The notes under the pieces were generated by a model. It saw nothing but the letters and a program-made list of their open reading frames with translations. It did no database searches and had not been told where the DNA came from. From Sphingomonadaceae bacterium (GTDB lineage: Bacteria; Pseudomonadota; Alphaproteobacteria; Sphingomonadales; Sphingomonadaceae), in NCBI GenBank assembly GCA_004282995.1, contig SHLU01000137.1:1-6505 (forward strand): 6,505 nt of DNA. The letters are read 5' to 3'. Below are positions 5,906 through 6,505 of this stretch, in pieces (position 1 is the stretch's first letter; each line of letters starts with the position of its first letter). A program made the translations under genes and the position numbers.

Positions 5906-6269
5906 GCCGCATGCGATAGCGCCCGGACGCGAAGTCCTCGAACAATTCGGATACTTGCGGATGGTCGATCGGGCCAGCGTCGCCATCGGCCACTAGGTTC
6001 TGCTGGCTGACATAGGCGACGTAGGACGATTCCTCGTTCTCTGCGAACAGGTGATAATAGGGCTGGTTGCGCCGTGGGCGCAGTTCCTGCGGGATCGAAT
6101 CATACCATTCTTCGCTGTTGGCGAAGACCGGGTCGATATCGAAAATCACGCCGCGAAAATCAAACATGCGGTGGCGCACCACGTCGCCGATAGCGAAACG
6201 GGCATTGGCCCTGCGCGGGGCTTCTATCTGGCGGCCTGCCTGCGGCGAAAAGAAAAAGGCACTGTCCAT
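5889..6269 (-). CDS. hspQ: Heat shock protein HspQ (hemimethylated-DNA-binding/YccV-like)
   Basis: A 126-residue protein whose core (residues 24-105) matches HspQ: ARFAIGDVVRHRMFDFRGVI, then FDIDPVFANSEEWYDSIPQE, then QPYYHLFAENEESSYVAYVS, then QQNLVADGDAGPIDHPQV. E. coli HspQ is a small cytoplasmic heat-shock protein (about 105 residues) that acts as an allosteric enhancer and substrate of Lon protease; it was earlier described as binding hemimethylated oriC DNA. Here a 23-residue N-terminal extension (starting MDSAFFFSPQAG) and a C-terminal tail (SGRYRMRRALTH) are added. The frame stays open to an ATG at 6365. I prefer 6269, because the upstream 32 residues do not look like the family and a -10-like TATATT lies directly before 6269. 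There is no Shine-Dalgarno at either start. It converges on the ABC permease with 31 bases between stops. Confidence 0.9.
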   Translation of the reverse strand: MDSAFFFSPQAGRQIEAPRRANARFAIGDVVRHRMFDFRGVIFDIDPVFANSEEWYDSIPQELRPRRNQPYYHLFAENEESSYVAYVSQQNLVADGDAGPIDHPQVSELFEDFASGRYRMRRALTH

Positions 6270-6276
6270 GCGGGCG

Positions 6277-6304
6277 AATATAGGGTTCACAAGCAGTCGC
6301 ACAA
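6277..6304 (-). promoter_or_regulatory. Possible hspQ promoter giving a leaderless mRNA
   Basis: On the minus strand TTGTGC (6304-6299), 16 bases, then TATATT (6282-6277, five of six matches to TATAAT). Only 7 bases separate the -10 box from the ATG at 6269, so transcription would begin at or next to the A of the start codon. The box sits in ACCCTATATT, which also recalls the C-rich -10 of heat-shock sigma32 promoters, but no good CTTGAA-like -35 is present at the right distance. Confidence 0.4.
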
Positions 6305-6414
6305 TGGGACCTTCCGCCGGGTCCCCCGATTTCGCGCAATTCGCGCTTGGCAATTGCCGGGTCATCGGCTAGGCGGCGCGCCTTCGACCGGGCCGAATGG
6401 CCGATGCGTCTCGC

Positions 6415-6504
6415 GGAGAGGTGGCAGAGAGGTCGAATGCGCCGCACTCGAAATGCGGTATACGGGCAACCGTATCGTGGGTTCGAATCCCACCCTCTCC
6501 GCCA
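6415..6504 (+). tRNA. tRNA-Ser (anticodon CGA)
   Basis: A complete 90-base class II tRNA. The acceptor stem GGAGAGG (6415-6421) pairs with CCTCTCC (6494-6500), followed by discriminator G6501 and encoded CCA (6502-6504). The anticodon stem CCGCA (6442-6446) / TGCGG (6454-6458) holds loop CTCGAAA with anticodon CGA at 6449-6451, reading UCG serine codons. The long variable arm ATACGG/CCGTAT (6460-6465, 6470-6475) around GCAA is typical of serine tRNAs. The T arm is GTGGG-TTCGAAT-CCCAC (6477-6493). G73 is the usual serine discriminator. The gene ends one base before the window edge. Confidence 0.97.
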
Positions 6505-6505
6505 C

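Noticed and set aside
6347..6375. TTGGCA, 17 bases, TAGGCG as a promoter for tRNA-Ser
   Set aside because: The -35 box and spacing are good, but TAGGCG is a poor -10 match in a very GC-rich stretch. Not strong enough to annotate.

Overview
The window is GC-rich chromosomal DNA from an alphaproteobacterium. A GcrA homologue (a regulator confined to alphaproteobacteria), the style of the PNPase tail, the HspQ sequence and the small gene families present all suggest the order Sphingomonadales, perhaps Erythrobacteraceae. That placement rests on recalled protein families, not on a search. I see no prophage, transposon, CRISPR array, defence locus or other new multi-gene system. Apart from small details this is an ordinary housekeeping and accessory-conserved stretch.

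Layout, left to right. (1) The 3' end of pnp (polynucleotide phosphorylase), carrying an RGG-rich tail, is closed by a strong intrinsic terminator (256-290). (2) Two plus-strand genes with Rossmann-type SAM-binding folds follow: a class I methyltransferase with an N-terminal winged-helix domain (397-1458) and a short spermidine-synthase-like protein (1519-2202). (3) Converging on these is a minus-strand run of three genes with short gaps, read from right to left: a two-helix membrane protein of 99 residues (4066 to 3767), a DUF1993 protein (3698 to 3174) and a DUF481-type outer-membrane beta-barrel protein (3136 to 2219). (4) gcrA (4879 to 4187, minus) has its own 13-bp terminator hairpin, and a GANTC (CcrM-type) site lies just before its start codon. 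(5) An ABC-2 type permease (4976-5857, plus) diverges from gcrA. (6) hspQ (6269 to 5889, minus) converges on the permease. Its promoter-like -10 box sits so close to the start codon that the mRNA may be leaderless. (7) The window ends in a complete tRNA-Ser(CGA) (6415-6504), with CCA encoded.

How the genes relate. Three are core regulatory or quality-control functions: PNPase in RNA decay, GcrA with sigma70 and CcrM methylation in cell-cycle transcription, and HspQ in Lon-linked proteolysis. The minus-strand trio is probably co-transcribed, but nothing in the sequence ties its three products to one pathway. The permease lacks an adjacent ATPase gene inside the window; its partner may lie elsewhere.
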